Virus record (IMG/VR): IMGVR_UViG_3300032304_001576
Location: 1 to 62,899 of that record
From: a virus
Reading direction: 5' to 3' (one strand)
DNA length: 62,899 nt
Shown: positions 10,820 to 17,942 of the stretch, one piece after another
Layout: each line of letters begins with the position of its first letter
Numbering within the stretch: the first letter of the stretch is position 1
The notes under the pieces: model-generated
Database searches by the model: none
What the model saw: only the letters and a program-made list of their open reading frames with translations
What the model was told of the DNA's origin: nothing
Program-made: the position numbers and the translations under genes

Positions 10820-10927
10820 TATGGGCGCACTAGTGACTCTGAAAGGAGTTACTTAAAATCGTGCATTATACATAATAAAATTTTATTAACATTTTCATGA
10901 AATTAAAAGGTAACAATTTGATAACGG

Positions 10928-11290
10928 TCAGATACCAAGGAAATGCAAGATACTAGTAGGCTCATTATAAATGGGGGTCTTATGCTGATTATAAGAAGCG
11001 CGGGTATCACGGGAATGTCGTGCATGACATAATTTGCAAATAACACGACATTTGTCAATTTCATCTTGAATGGTAGGCCATGCATAATCGGAACGGATTA
11101 AATCGGACACATTGCCTTTTTTTAAATTAGCATCAATATGATCAAAGTCTAGATCTACAGGTTCAAATAAAAAATCGGACGGAAGTGGACAACTGCCACT
11201 CTCACATCCTCTTGATACCTTTATTCGTCCAGAACGACGCCATTTGGCTGCTCTTTGAATATTACGTTTTTCATTCCTTGTCATTCTCAT
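10928..11290 (-). CDS. HNH-type endonuclease
   Basis: 120 aa, basic N-terminus, then a Cys pair (CESGSC), DFDHID and CRVICKLCHARHSR: a His-containing beta-hairpin with zinc-binding Cys and a final His, as in HNH/homing nucleases. It may be a free-standing homing endonuclease; A+T-rich compared with the small-gene cluster. ATGs at 11290 and 11284 are both possible. Confidence 0.8.
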   Translation of the reverse strand: MRMTRNEKRNIQRAAKWRRSGRIKVSRGCESGSCPLPSDFLFEPVDLDFDHIDANLKKGNVSDLIRSDYAWPTIQDEIDKCRVICKLCHARHSRDTRASYNQHKTPIYNEPTSILHFLGI

Positions 11291-11465
11291 CTTCTAACAT
11301 TAAAGACGGCGGGGGAGCCATTAGTTGACCTTGCGAATGCAAGTTGATCAATTGCAAGGCATCCTCTCCCTTGCCTACTGCATCTGCTATCAATACTAGC
11401 ATATCGTATATACGTCCAAGCATGATATACGTTACTGCCCCGAAATTTTCATTGATATCGTTCAT
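11271..11465 (-). CDS. hypothetical helical protein, 64 aa
   Basis: MNDINENFGAVTYIMLGRIY then a helix and a Pro/Glu-rich end (LEDENDKE). The frame extends to 11498, but that overlaps the thyX 3' end, so the ATG at 11465 is preferred; no clear ribosome-binding site for either. It lies downstream of thyX in one unit. Confidence 0.6.
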   Translation of the reverse strand: MNDINENFGAVTYIMLGRIYDMLVLIADAVGKGEDALQLINLHSQGQLMAPPPSLMLEDENDKE

Positions 11466-11469
11466 TTGA

Positions 11470-12159
11470 TCAGACACGATGTTTTTCCCAACTAGCATAC
11501 GTTGATGGAAACTTCTCCTTCACCGCTGCCGCGATAGCGGTAGCGTATTGTTGCATTTCCCATTGTGCGTGACTATCAAGACGTAAGGATACAAAATGGA
11601 GGAGTGCATTGAGAGATGCCGTCCATCTCCATCTTACATACATAGCATAAGCAGGAAGGAATAGTCTTGCTTGTTCTACCGCCACCCCATCTTTCATAGC
11701 CGCCTCATATGCATGTACTCCAGTCTCTGCAAAGTAGTCTAGCAACTTGTTGTATTTAAGAGAAATAAGTGGGTCTACCTCCCCGTTGCTCCCTTGTTTT
11801 TTATTCTCCGCTGTGGCCCTCCAGGAGCCAGGAATATAGAACTCTGGTTCTTCGGTAACGTAGCGACGAGAGGATTCGTTCCAGCCGTTTTGGTCATCCA
11901 CACTTGTCGCGGACACATGGTGCTTCCACCATTGCCGTGCGACGAAAAGTGGGGCATAAACTTCAAAGGTCATAGCACAATGTCTCAAAACGGAATCATG
12001 CTTATTCTTAATCAAATAGTCAATAAGATTAAAGTCAAGGCGAGAGAGTGAAGAAACAGATTTATCAAAAGATACTCTTGCAGAATTTACAACATCTACA
12101 TCAGTACCAAGAGTATTAATTAATCTAACATAACCTTTATCTAGAACATCGATATTCAA
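11470..12159 (-). CDS. thyX: flavin-dependent thymidylate synthase ThyX
   Basis: About 229 aa. It makes dTMP from dUMP with methylene-tetrahydrofolate and FAD. The ThyX signature region is RQWWKHH at residues 75-81 and NESSRRY at 94-100, with about eight extra residues between the two halves compared with the usual R-H-R-x-x-S-x-N-E-x-S-x-R. The other segments (NSARVSFDK, VEQARLFLPAYAMYVRW) match the family. No ATG is in frame at the front, so the start is a TTG at 12159 with weak GGA upstream. A TATAAT at 12182-12187 is its likely -10. It pairs functionally with the ribonucleotide reductase at 15998. Confidence 0.93.
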   Translation of the reverse strand: MNIDVLDKGYVRLINTLGTDVDVVNSARVSFDKSVSSLSRLDFNLIDYLIKNKHDSVLRHCAMTFEVYAPLFVARQWWKHHVSATSVDDQNGWNESSRRYVTEEPEFYIPGSWRATAENKKQGSNGEVDPLISLKYNKLLDYFAETGVHAYEAAMKDGVAVEQARLFLPAYAMYVRWRWTASLNALLHFVSLRLDSHAQWEMQQYATAIAAAVKEKFPSTYASWEKHRV

Positions 12160-12181
12160 AGAAGATCCAATCGTCAGGGGT

Positions 12182-12187
12182 ATTATA
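12182..12187 (-). promoter_or_regulatory. TATAAT -10 for thyX
   Basis: Perfect TATAAT about 23 bases before the thyX start, with no good -35. Confidence 0.45.
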
Positions 12188-12231
12188 GTGTATTCTCATT
12201 TCGGCTTTCGATTTCGACTTTGTGCATAGAG

Positions 12232-12318
12232 CGGAAGTAATAGGATTCGAACCTATGGATCAGTATTACCCGATCACGGTTTAGCAAACCGTTGCAATAA
12301 CCACTCTGCCATACTTCC
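12232..12318 (-). tRNA. tRNA-Ser (GCT)
   Basis: 87 nt with acceptor GGAAGTA/TACTTCC, anticodon stem ACGGT/ACCGT around TTGCTAA, a long variable arm (GATC...GATC) and T-arm TAGGTTCGAATCCTA. Discriminator G fits Ser. CCA not encoded. Confidence 0.94.
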
Positions 12319-12323
12319 ATATG

Positions 12324-12396
12324 TGTGCCTGGAGGGATTCGAACCCCCAACCTAATGGGTAGAAACCATTTGCGCTATCCGTTGCGCCACAGGCAC
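12324..12396 (-). tRNA. tRNA-Arg (TCT)
   Basis: Acceptor GTGCCTG/CAGGCAC, D-arm GGCGC...GCGC, anticodon stem AATGG/CCATT around TTTCTAC (TCT, reads AGA), T-arm GGGGGTTCGAATCCCTC. AGA is common in the virion genes of this window. CCA not encoded. Confidence 0.94.
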
Positions 12397-12401
12397 CTGA
12401 G

Positions 12402-12474
12402 TCCGCCAGGGTGGAATTGAACCACCTATCTTTTCCTTATAAGAGAACTGCATCGACCGTTATGCTACTGGCGG
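12402..12474 (-). tRNA. tRNA-Ile (TAT)
   Basis: Acceptor CCGCCAG/CTGGCGG, D-stem GCAT/ATGC, loop CTTATAA giving anticodon TAT (reads ATA), T-arm GGTGGTTCAATTCCACC, discriminator A. ATA is rare in GC-rich actinobacteria but frequent in the virion genes here. Its 5' ten bases overlap the end of the endonuclease VII gene. Confidence 0.88.
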
Positions 12475-12923
12475 GTGGTAGAGTCAAGATACTCTACTAG
12501 TTTTAGTATTGTCTGCCTATTGTCTTGTGTATGTGCAAGTGCTGAGTTGCACCAGTTACATAATACTCCTCTAACACAGTCTCCGCAACTAAAAGGGCCA
12601 GGACAGCAACCATGATCATGGTCAACACATGTTGCCGCATTTTTCATACAAGAATGACAAAGACCGTTATATTTATTTATAAGAACTTTATGTTGTTCAT
12701 CACTAAGACCATGCCTTCTATGGGAGCCATAACCTTTATAGGTTTTATCATTTTCTTTTACTAACTTTTTATGTTTTTTGTATTGTTCAGGATTCTTCTT
12801 ATAATATTTTTTCATGTATTCAGAAATACATGACTTACATTGTTTCTTATGGCCAAGTTTAGTAGGAGCATAAGAGAATGCTGCTATATCTTTTTCTATT
12901 TGGCAGGTTGTACATTTATACAT
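12465..12923 (-). CDS. recombination endonuclease VII-like protein
   Basis: 152 aa. N-terminal Cys pairs (CTTC, CKSC), a Lys-rich linker, then HGLSDEQ, CHSC, VDHDHG and VRGVLCNWCNSALAHTQDN: the zinc-His-Asn pattern of T4 endonuclease VII, which resolves branched DNA during phage packaging and repair. The ATG lies 6 nt after a consensus promoter and has no ribosome-binding site. The stop lies inside tRNA-Ile, so mRNA and tRNA processing compete. Confidence 0.9.
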   Translation of the reverse strand: MYKCTTCQIEKDIAAFSYAPTKLGHKKQCKSCISEYMKKYYKKNPEQYKKHKKLVKENDKTYKGYGSHRRHGLSDEQHKVLINKYNGLCHSCMKNAATCVDHDHGCCPGPFSCGDCVRGVLCNWCNSALAHTQDNRQTILKLVEYLDSTTRQ

Positions 12924-12929
12924 AAATGT

Positions 12930-12958
12930 ATTATAAGATATTATAAGAATAATGTCAA
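12930..12958 (-). promoter_or_regulatory. consensus promoter TTGACA-17-TATAAT, leaderless
   Basis: Perfect -35 and -10 with 17-nt spacing. ACATTT (6 nt) separates the -10 from the ATG at 12923. It supports the leaderless reading of the other genes. It should also drive the three downstream tRNAs. Confidence 0.9.
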
Positions 12959-12959
12959 G

Positions 12960-13202
12960 TTATGCAGAAGATTCAGACTTTGCATTTATTAGATGCCTTT
13001 CGTCAATGACTTCATAGGCATCCTTAATTAGTGCGGCTTCAAATTTATCAAAGTGGTGGGAACAAAACAACAATTCTCCCGAAAGAAATTTTACTAATAC
13101 CCAAGCCTGTGCAGGACAGTTACCTGTGTCACAACGATCTTGCCTTGTCAAGTCATTTTGAACTGATACTGCAGATGCTGATTCTTGTGTCATGGTATCC
13201 AT
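12960..13202 (-). CDS. DUF7455-like zinc protein, 80 aa
   Basis: Central DRCDTGNCPAQAWVLVKFLS and LLFCSHHFDKF match a small actinobacterial family (Cys-x4-Cys, then C-S-H-H) that I associate with DUF7455. Zinc binding is likely, function unknown. AAGGAG precedes the ATG. It is divergent from the lysis genes; the 168 bases up to 13370 are A+T-rich with no firm promoter. Confidence 0.8.
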   Translation of the reverse strand: MDTMTQESASAVSVQNDLTRQDRCDTGNCPAQAWVLVKFLSGELLFCSHHFDKFEAALIKDAYEVIDERHLINAKSESSA

Positions 13203-13370
13203 TTTTCTCCTTAGGAGTTGTAGTTATATTGTAGTATTGTTTTTGTTCCGGCTCTGATTCGCGCTTTGTGTTTTTAATAATATAGAAGAAAGTATACTTA
13301 TATTTAAGTGTTAGAAATTTAACATATTCAATATCTTTAACATCTTTATATATGAAAGGATTGTAGCAGA

Positions 13371-13595
13371 ATGAGTAAAGAGGAAGCATTACAAGTTACC
13401 AAAACGTTATTAACTATTTTCATTTCTTCAGCCTTAGCAGCATTTATCGGTCTTGGAGTGAACATCTTTGATGTTACCCTAGAAGGCTGGAAGGGTATTG
13501 CTGGTGCTGCTATTGCTGCCGTTGCCGTTGCTGCTTTCAATTACCTTAATCCAAGAGATACACGATATGGAATAGGAGCAAAAAAGAATGCCTGA
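13371..13595 (+). CDS. holin
   Basis: 74 aa with two hydrophobic helices (residues about 12-32 and 41-58) and charged ends (MSKEEALQVTK; DTRYGIGAKKNA). Size, topology and position just before the endolysin fit a holin that lets the endolysin reach the wall. GAAAGGA lies upstream of the ATG. Confidence 0.8.
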   Translation: MSKEEALQVTKTLLTIFISSALAAFIGLGVNIFDVTLEGWKGIAGAAIAAVAVAAFNYLNPRDTRYGIGAKKNA

Positions 13596-13719
13596 AGTTA
13601 ACGGTGATCTTGATCTAGCCGATATTGATACAAACCAGCCAGTTCCTGCTGGATGGGCTCCAGAACAAGATGAACTCCCCTTCCCAGCGTCTGATAAGAA
13701 TGAGGACCCCAATGGTTAA
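13588..13719 (+). CDS. hypothetical acidic Pro-rich peptide, 43 aa
   Basis: MPEVNGDLDLADIDTNQPVP continues acidic and Pro-rich to NEDPNG. It overlaps the holin end and the endolysin start by 8 nt each, with AGGAG before the ATG. Position suggests a lysis accessory role; no family recognised. Confidence 0.7.
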   Translation: MPEVNGDLDLADIDTNQPVPAGWAPEQDELPFPASDKNEDPNG

Positions 13720-14596
13720 TCCTACTCCCACCCAAATTCGTCAAGCCCTCATCGATCACGGTGTTGATGCTCAATTCTATAAAGATTGGGATAAGAAAGG
13801 GCAATCATGGAGTAATGGCTTGCAGGCATGTGTAGTCCATCACACTTCAACTCAATCTGCTGTAAACGGAAACGGTGCGCCATCACTTTACTGGGCTGTA
13901 AATGCTTTTGCCCCCATGATGGTTGCAAACCAACTAGTCGGAAAAGATAGAGGTAGTAACTGGTATCTTAGCGCTGGAGGGACATATCATAGCGGCGACG
14001 GTGGACCTTGGAGCGCAGTAGGTGTAGGTACAGGAAATGTTCTACATTGGCGTGCATGGGGTATTGAAATAGATGACCCAGGTCAATCAAATACTATTAA
14101 TGCTTATCAGGTAGAGCAAGTCGGTAGAACTCTTGCTGCTCTTTGGGACCTTTGTGAATGGCCTGAAGATGGATCTCGTATCATCACCCACGGCGACTGG
14201 ACTGACTCAGGTCCATACCTTGGTGAAAAGAACTATGGCCCATATCGTTATCGTAAGAATGACACATTACGTCAATGGTATGATCAGGAATTCTGGCGTA
14301 ATGAGGCAAGAAAGTATAGACTAAAGGCTTCCACCTGGGACGGTACAATTCCTTCCCGCTCTATTGCAACAAAGGCTGCTACAGAAAAACTAAAGAACAA
14401 GGCTTCATGGCGTGTTGCCTGCCACCTACATGATCTTGGATTCCGTAAGCAAAAACCATTCGCTGCAGGGAAACAATCATTTCCAACAGCCGCTCTTAAG
14501 TTATACCAAGAGTCAATCGGAATTAAGGAAGATCGCCGTGACGGTATGCCTAATAAGACCACCTGGATTAAATTATTTGGGAAGGATAAACCATAA
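13712..14596 (+). CDS. endolysin, N-acetylmuramoyl-L-alanine amidase
   Basis: 294 aa from the ATG at 13712 (GAGG 6 nt upstream). Residues about 36-190 form an amidase_2/PGRP-type domain, with VVHHTS (H43, H44), WGIEIDD and ITHGDW (H160) as probable zinc or active-site positions. Residues about 220-292 look like a peptidoglycan-binding domain (CHLHDLGF, FPTAALKLYQ, GMPNKTTW). It cleaves the stem peptide from the glycan at lysis. The frame could be opened 29 codons earlier, but that would overlap the preceding gene fully. Confidence 0.9.
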   Translation: MVNPTPTQIRQALIDHGVDAQFYKDWDKKGQSWSNGLQACVVHHTSTQSAVNGNGAPSLYWAVNAFAPMMVANQLVGKDRGSNWYLSAGGTYHSGDGGPWSAVGVGTGNVLHWRAWGIEIDDPGQSNTINAYQVEQVGRTLAALWDLCEWPEDGSRIITHGDWTDSGPYLGEKNYGPYRYRKNDTLRQWYDQEFWRNEARKYRLKASTWDGTIPSRSIATKAATEKLKNKASWRVACHLHDLGFRKQKPFAAGKQSFPTAALKLYQESIGIKEDRRDGMPNKTTWIKLFGKDKP

Positions 14597-14620
14597 TTTA
14601 ACAGTAGGTGACAACTGAAT

Positions 14621-14977
14621 ATGACAAACTGGCTAATAACAGAAAACATAATAGCAATTGCTGCACTTATCACCGCCGCAACTATAATCATTGTTGCTAC
14701 AGTTAAAAGCAGTAAGTTTATAAAAAGAATAGTCCATTTCTTTGATGATTATTTTGGTGAAGAAGAGAGACCAGGATTCCCTGCTAGACCAGGATTTTCA
14801 GAGCGATTAGGAAAGATAGAGTCTTGCTTAGAAAAAGTAGATTCTAAATTTAAAACAGTAGAGTTCAATTTAGATAGTATAGATAAAGAACTTAAACCAA
14901 ACTCTGGAACTTCTCTCAGAGATGCAATTAACAGGATTGAACAAAGAGTAGAGAAACTTGAATCTAGGAGTAACTAA
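14621..14977 (+). CDS. membrane-anchored coiled-coil protein
   Basis: 118 aa: a transmembrane helix at residues about 9-30 (IIAIAALITAATIIIVATV), then a linker (ERPGFPARPGFSERL) and a coiled coil (IESCLEKVDSKFKTVE; INRIEQRVEKLES). Proteins of this shape sit next to lysis genes in actinophages and may be a second holin or an antiholin. AGGTGA precedes the ATG. Confidence 0.75.
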   Translation: MTNWLITENIIAIAALITAATIIIVATVKSSKFIKRIVHFFDDYFGEEERPGFPARPGFSERLGKIESCLEKVDSKFKTVEFNLDSIDKELKPNSGTSLRDAINRIEQRVEKLESRSN

Positions 14978-15354
14978 TGTCAGACGTTGATAACATTTCT
15001 ATAACGTACTCCGACGCAGTAGATAATATAAATATTAACTATCAGTCAACTGTAGACACTATTCTTCTAAACATGAGTTCCGCCATAGTAACTGGCGCTG
15101 CGGTAACATCAGTAAACGCATTGACGGATGCTGTTATTCTTACTGCTTCTGGAACATTAACTCTTACAACCGCATCAAATAATTACTTCAATCATTTCTT
15201 TTATCATAACTTAAATTATCAAAATGTAATTGTTAATGTTTTTGATCAACAGAATCGTCTTATCATTGCAGATATAGCAAACGAAAGTACAAACTATGTT
15301 AATATTAAGGCTCTAATAAATCTTACTGGATATAAGGTGGTAGCACAAAGATGA
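14977..15354 (+). CDS. hypothetical beta-rich virion protein, 125 aa
   Basis: MSDVDNISITYSDAVDNINI, Ser/Thr/Asn-rich with beta-strand patterning and few charges, like the fibre and baseplate proteins that follow. Start overlaps the previous stop as TAATG. No family recognised. Confidence 0.65.
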   Translation: MSDVDNISITYSDAVDNININYQSTVDTILLNMSSAIVTGAAVTSVNALTDAVILTASGTLTLTTASNNYFNHFFYHNLNYQNVIVNVFDQQNRLIIADIANESTNYVNIKALINLTGYKVVAQR

Positions 15355-15692
15355 CAATGCCTGCATACAATTCTTTTCAGTTATATAAGGGTGACACTTT
15401 ACAGTTTAGTTTAACTCTTAATGCCTCAGGTAGCGCTTACACAATACCTGCAGGATCTACTTTTACAGGAGCCATAAAAGAAAAAGGTGCGGCTACAATA
15501 ACAGCCGACTTTAGTTCTAGTATTACGTCTGCTTCTGCTGGTAAGGTTCTTTTCACACTACCGTCTTCTGAATCTTCGCTACTTGACGCAAAGAAAAACT
15601 GGGTTTATGATGTTCAGTTTCAAACGGTAACTGGTGTAGTAACTACTTTAATGGCAGGAAATATTTTCGTTACTGACCAAGTAACGACCTAA
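15351..15692 (+). CDS. BppU-like baseplate/fibre protein, 113 aa
   Basis: YKGDTLQFSLTLNASGSAY and later KVLFTLPSSE and NWVYDVQFQT follow the pattern of the Ig-like N-terminal domain of phage upper baseplate proteins (BppU_N, from memory). ATGA overlap with the preceding gene. Confidence 0.65.
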   Translation: MTMPAYNSFQLYKGDTLQFSLTLNASGSAYTIPAGSTFTGAIKEKGAATITADFSSSITSASAGKVLFTLPSSESSLLDAKKNWVYDVQFQTVTGVVTTLMAGNIFVTDQVTT

Positions 15693-15882
15693 TATAATCT
15701 TCCCTTTCAGATCCTAGATAAACTTTAGAATTACAATAAATACACCATAAACATACTTTATCTTCTTCATCAGTCCATGGAAAAATTTCATTGTGTAAAA
15801 CATCTATTGGGCAAACTAGAGATGGAACAACACCAATGTCAGATAATTTTTTATACGCATGAAGTTCTTTAATTGTGATCAT
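15670..15882 (-). CDS. small Cys protein on the opposite strand, 70 aa
   Basis: MITIKELHAYKKLSDIGVVP, then CPIDVLHNEIFPWTD and CLWCIYCNSKVYLG. The Cys pairs suggest zinc binding, and the HNEIFPWTD/CLWC pattern looks like a real conserved phage protein. It overlaps the preceding plus-strand gene by 23 bases and is convergent with it. A lone minus-strand gene here may be a late insertion. Confidence 0.6.
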   Translation of the reverse strand: MITIKELHAYKKLSDIGVVPSLVCPIDVLHNEIFPWTDEEDKVCLWCIYCNSKVYLGSEREDYIRSLLGQ

Positions 15883-15997
15883 TCCGATATGATATCACAT
15901 CAAAAAATCTTATACTTTAAACTCCATAAGTAGTAGAATTGTAAAGGTCGCCATACTATGTGTGGTGACTATATTTTATATTTTAATAGGAGTAAAA

Positions 15998-17932
15998 ATG
16001 ACAGTTTCACTACCAACCGCCTACCAGCAAGTTATCCATAAGACACGTTATGCAAGATGGATAGAAGAAGAAAATCGTAGAGAGGATTGGCACGAAACTG
16101 TTAATAGGTTCGTAGAATATTTGTCTGAGTCATTGGAAAAGCACAATAACTACAAGGTTAATAAAGAACTTAAAGATAGAATACAAAACTTTATTCTAGA
16201 GACTAAGGTTATGCCATCTATGCGCGGCCTAATGACTGCAGGGCCATCACTAGAAAGAGATAATACATGCCTATATAACTGTTCTTACCTACCCGTGGAC
16301 TCTCTAAGATCATTCGATGAGGCAATGTATATTCTAATGTGTGGTACAGGCGTTGGATACTCAGTAGAGTCAAAGTATGTAAGTCAACTACCAGCAGTAA
16401 ATGAACATTTTGAAGATTCCTCTACAGTAATTGTTGTAGATGACTCTAAGGCTGGTTGGGCTAAGGCTTTAAGAGAACTTATCGCTCTTTTATATCAAGG
16501 ACAAGTTCCTTCATGGGATATGTCAAATGTTCGACCTGCAGGGGCAAGGTTAAAGACATTTGGTGGAAGAGCGTCAGGTCCAGAGCCATTAGATAGATTA
16601 TTTAAATTTACTGTAGAAACTGTTAAGTCATCTGCTGGTAGAAAACTTACTCCATTAGAGGCCCACGACATTATGTGTAAGATCGCTGAAGTTGTTGTAG
16701 TAGGTGGGGTTCGCAGATCCGCCATGATTTCCCTATCAGATCTTGAGGATAGGAATATGGCGGCAGCAAAATCAGGATCTTGGTGGGAGTATAACGGACA
16801 AAGAGCGCTTGCAAATAATTCAGCCGTCTATGAGACAAAGCCAAGCATGGAAGTATTCATGGCTGAGTGGAAGTCTTTATATGATTCTAAGAGTGGCGAA
16901 AGAGGTATCTTTTCTAGAGATGCCGCTCGTAAAGTAGCCTCCAAGAATGGTCGCAGAGATGCAACAGCAGAGTTTGGAACTAATCCATGTTCAGAGATCA
17001 TTCTGAAGCCGTTTGAGTTTTGCAACCTTACTGAAATTGTCGTTAGAGAAAACGATACCTTAGAAGATCTTTTAGAAAAGGTTGAGGTTGCCACTATTCT
17101 TGGAACATTCCAGTCAACATTTACTAGATTCAAATATCTTCGTAAGCAATGGCAAAAGAATTGTGAAGATGAAAGGCTTCTAGGAGTTTCACTAACTGGA
17201 CAATTAGGCCATAAAGTTCTTAGTGGAAGTAAAGGACACGATAAACTAATTGAGTGGCTAGACGCTATGAGGGAAAAGGCGGTAGAAATAAATGCTGTAT
17301 ACGCCACCGATCTTGGCATTAATCCTGCTGCCGCTATCACCTGTGTAAAGCCCTCTGGAACAGTATCTCAGTTAGTTGGTGTGTCGTCTGGAATGCACCC
17401 CTGGCACAATGAATTCTATGCCCGTACTATTCGTGGGGATAATAAAGATCCTATTACTACAATGCTTAAAGATTTTGGAATATTGGCAGAACCAGACGTA
17501 ATGAAACCTTCAGATACAACTGTTTTTACATTTCCCATTAAAGCACCTAAAGATGCTTTAACTAGAACAGACCTATCAGCAATTGAGCATCTTGAGTTAT
17601 GGCTAATATATCAGCGCCATTGGTCTGAGCATAAGCCTTCTATTACTGTCTCTGTCAAGGAACATGAATGGATGGCAGTAGGTGCCTGGGTATATGATCA
17701 TATGGATGAATTGTCTGGAGTATCATTTTTGCCCCATTCCGATCACACATATCAACAAGCGCCCTATCAGGACATAACCGAATCGGAGTATAATGAATTA
17801 TTAGAAAAAACTCCGAAAGATATCGATTGGACCTGGCTTACCTACTATGAATCTTCAGATGGTACCACGGGCAGCCAGGATCTTGCATGTACAGCAGGGT
17901 ACTGCGAAACGGTTGATATCACTTCGGCATAA
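15998..17932 (+). CDS. nrdJ: class II (B12-dependent) ribonucleoside-triphosphate reductase
   Basis: 644 aa from the ATG at 15998 (AGGAG upstream). It reduces NTPs to dNTPs with adenosylcobalamin. Key parts: DNTCLYNCSY (C91, C95), FGTNPCSEI with the probable thiyl Cys at 331, NLTEI, CVKPSGTVSQL and a C-terminal C631-x4-C636 pair, as in the Lactobacillus leichmannii enzyme. The monomeric class II form needs neither a second subunit nor oxygen, only host B12. With thyX it supplies dNTPs for replication. Its place between lysis and fibre genes is unusual. Confidence 0.93.
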   Translation: MTVSLPTAYQQVIHKTRYARWIEEENRREDWHETVNRFVEYLSESLEKHNNYKVNKELKDRIQNFILETKVMPSMRGLMTAGPSLERDNTCLYNCSYLPVDSLRSFDEAMYILMCGTGVGYSVESKYVSQLPAVNEHFEDSSTVIVVDDSKAGWAKALRELIALLYQGQVPSWDMSNVRPAGARLKTFGGRASGPEPLDRLFKFTVETVKSSAGRKLTPLEAHDIMCKIAEVVVVGGVRRSAMISLSDLEDRNMAAAKSGSWWEYNGQRALANNSAVYETKPSMEVFMAEWKSLYDSKSGERGIFSRDAARKVASKNGRRDATAEFGTNPCSEIILKPFEFCNLTEIVVRENDTLEDLLEKVEVATILGTFQSTFTRFKYLRKQWQKNCEDERLLGVSLTGQLGHKVLSGSKGHDKLIEWLDAMREKAVEINAVYATDLGINPAAAITCVKPSGTVSQLVGVSSGMHPWHNEFYARTIRGDNKDPITTMLKDFGILAEPDVMKPSDTTVFTFPIKAPKDALTRTDLSAIEHLELWLIYQRHWSEHKPSITVSVKEHEWMAVGAWVYDHMDELSGVSFLPHSDHTYQQAPYQDITESEYNELLEKTPKDIDWTWLTYYESSDGTTGSQDLACTAGYCETVDITSA

Positions 17933-17942
17933 TGGAGGATAG

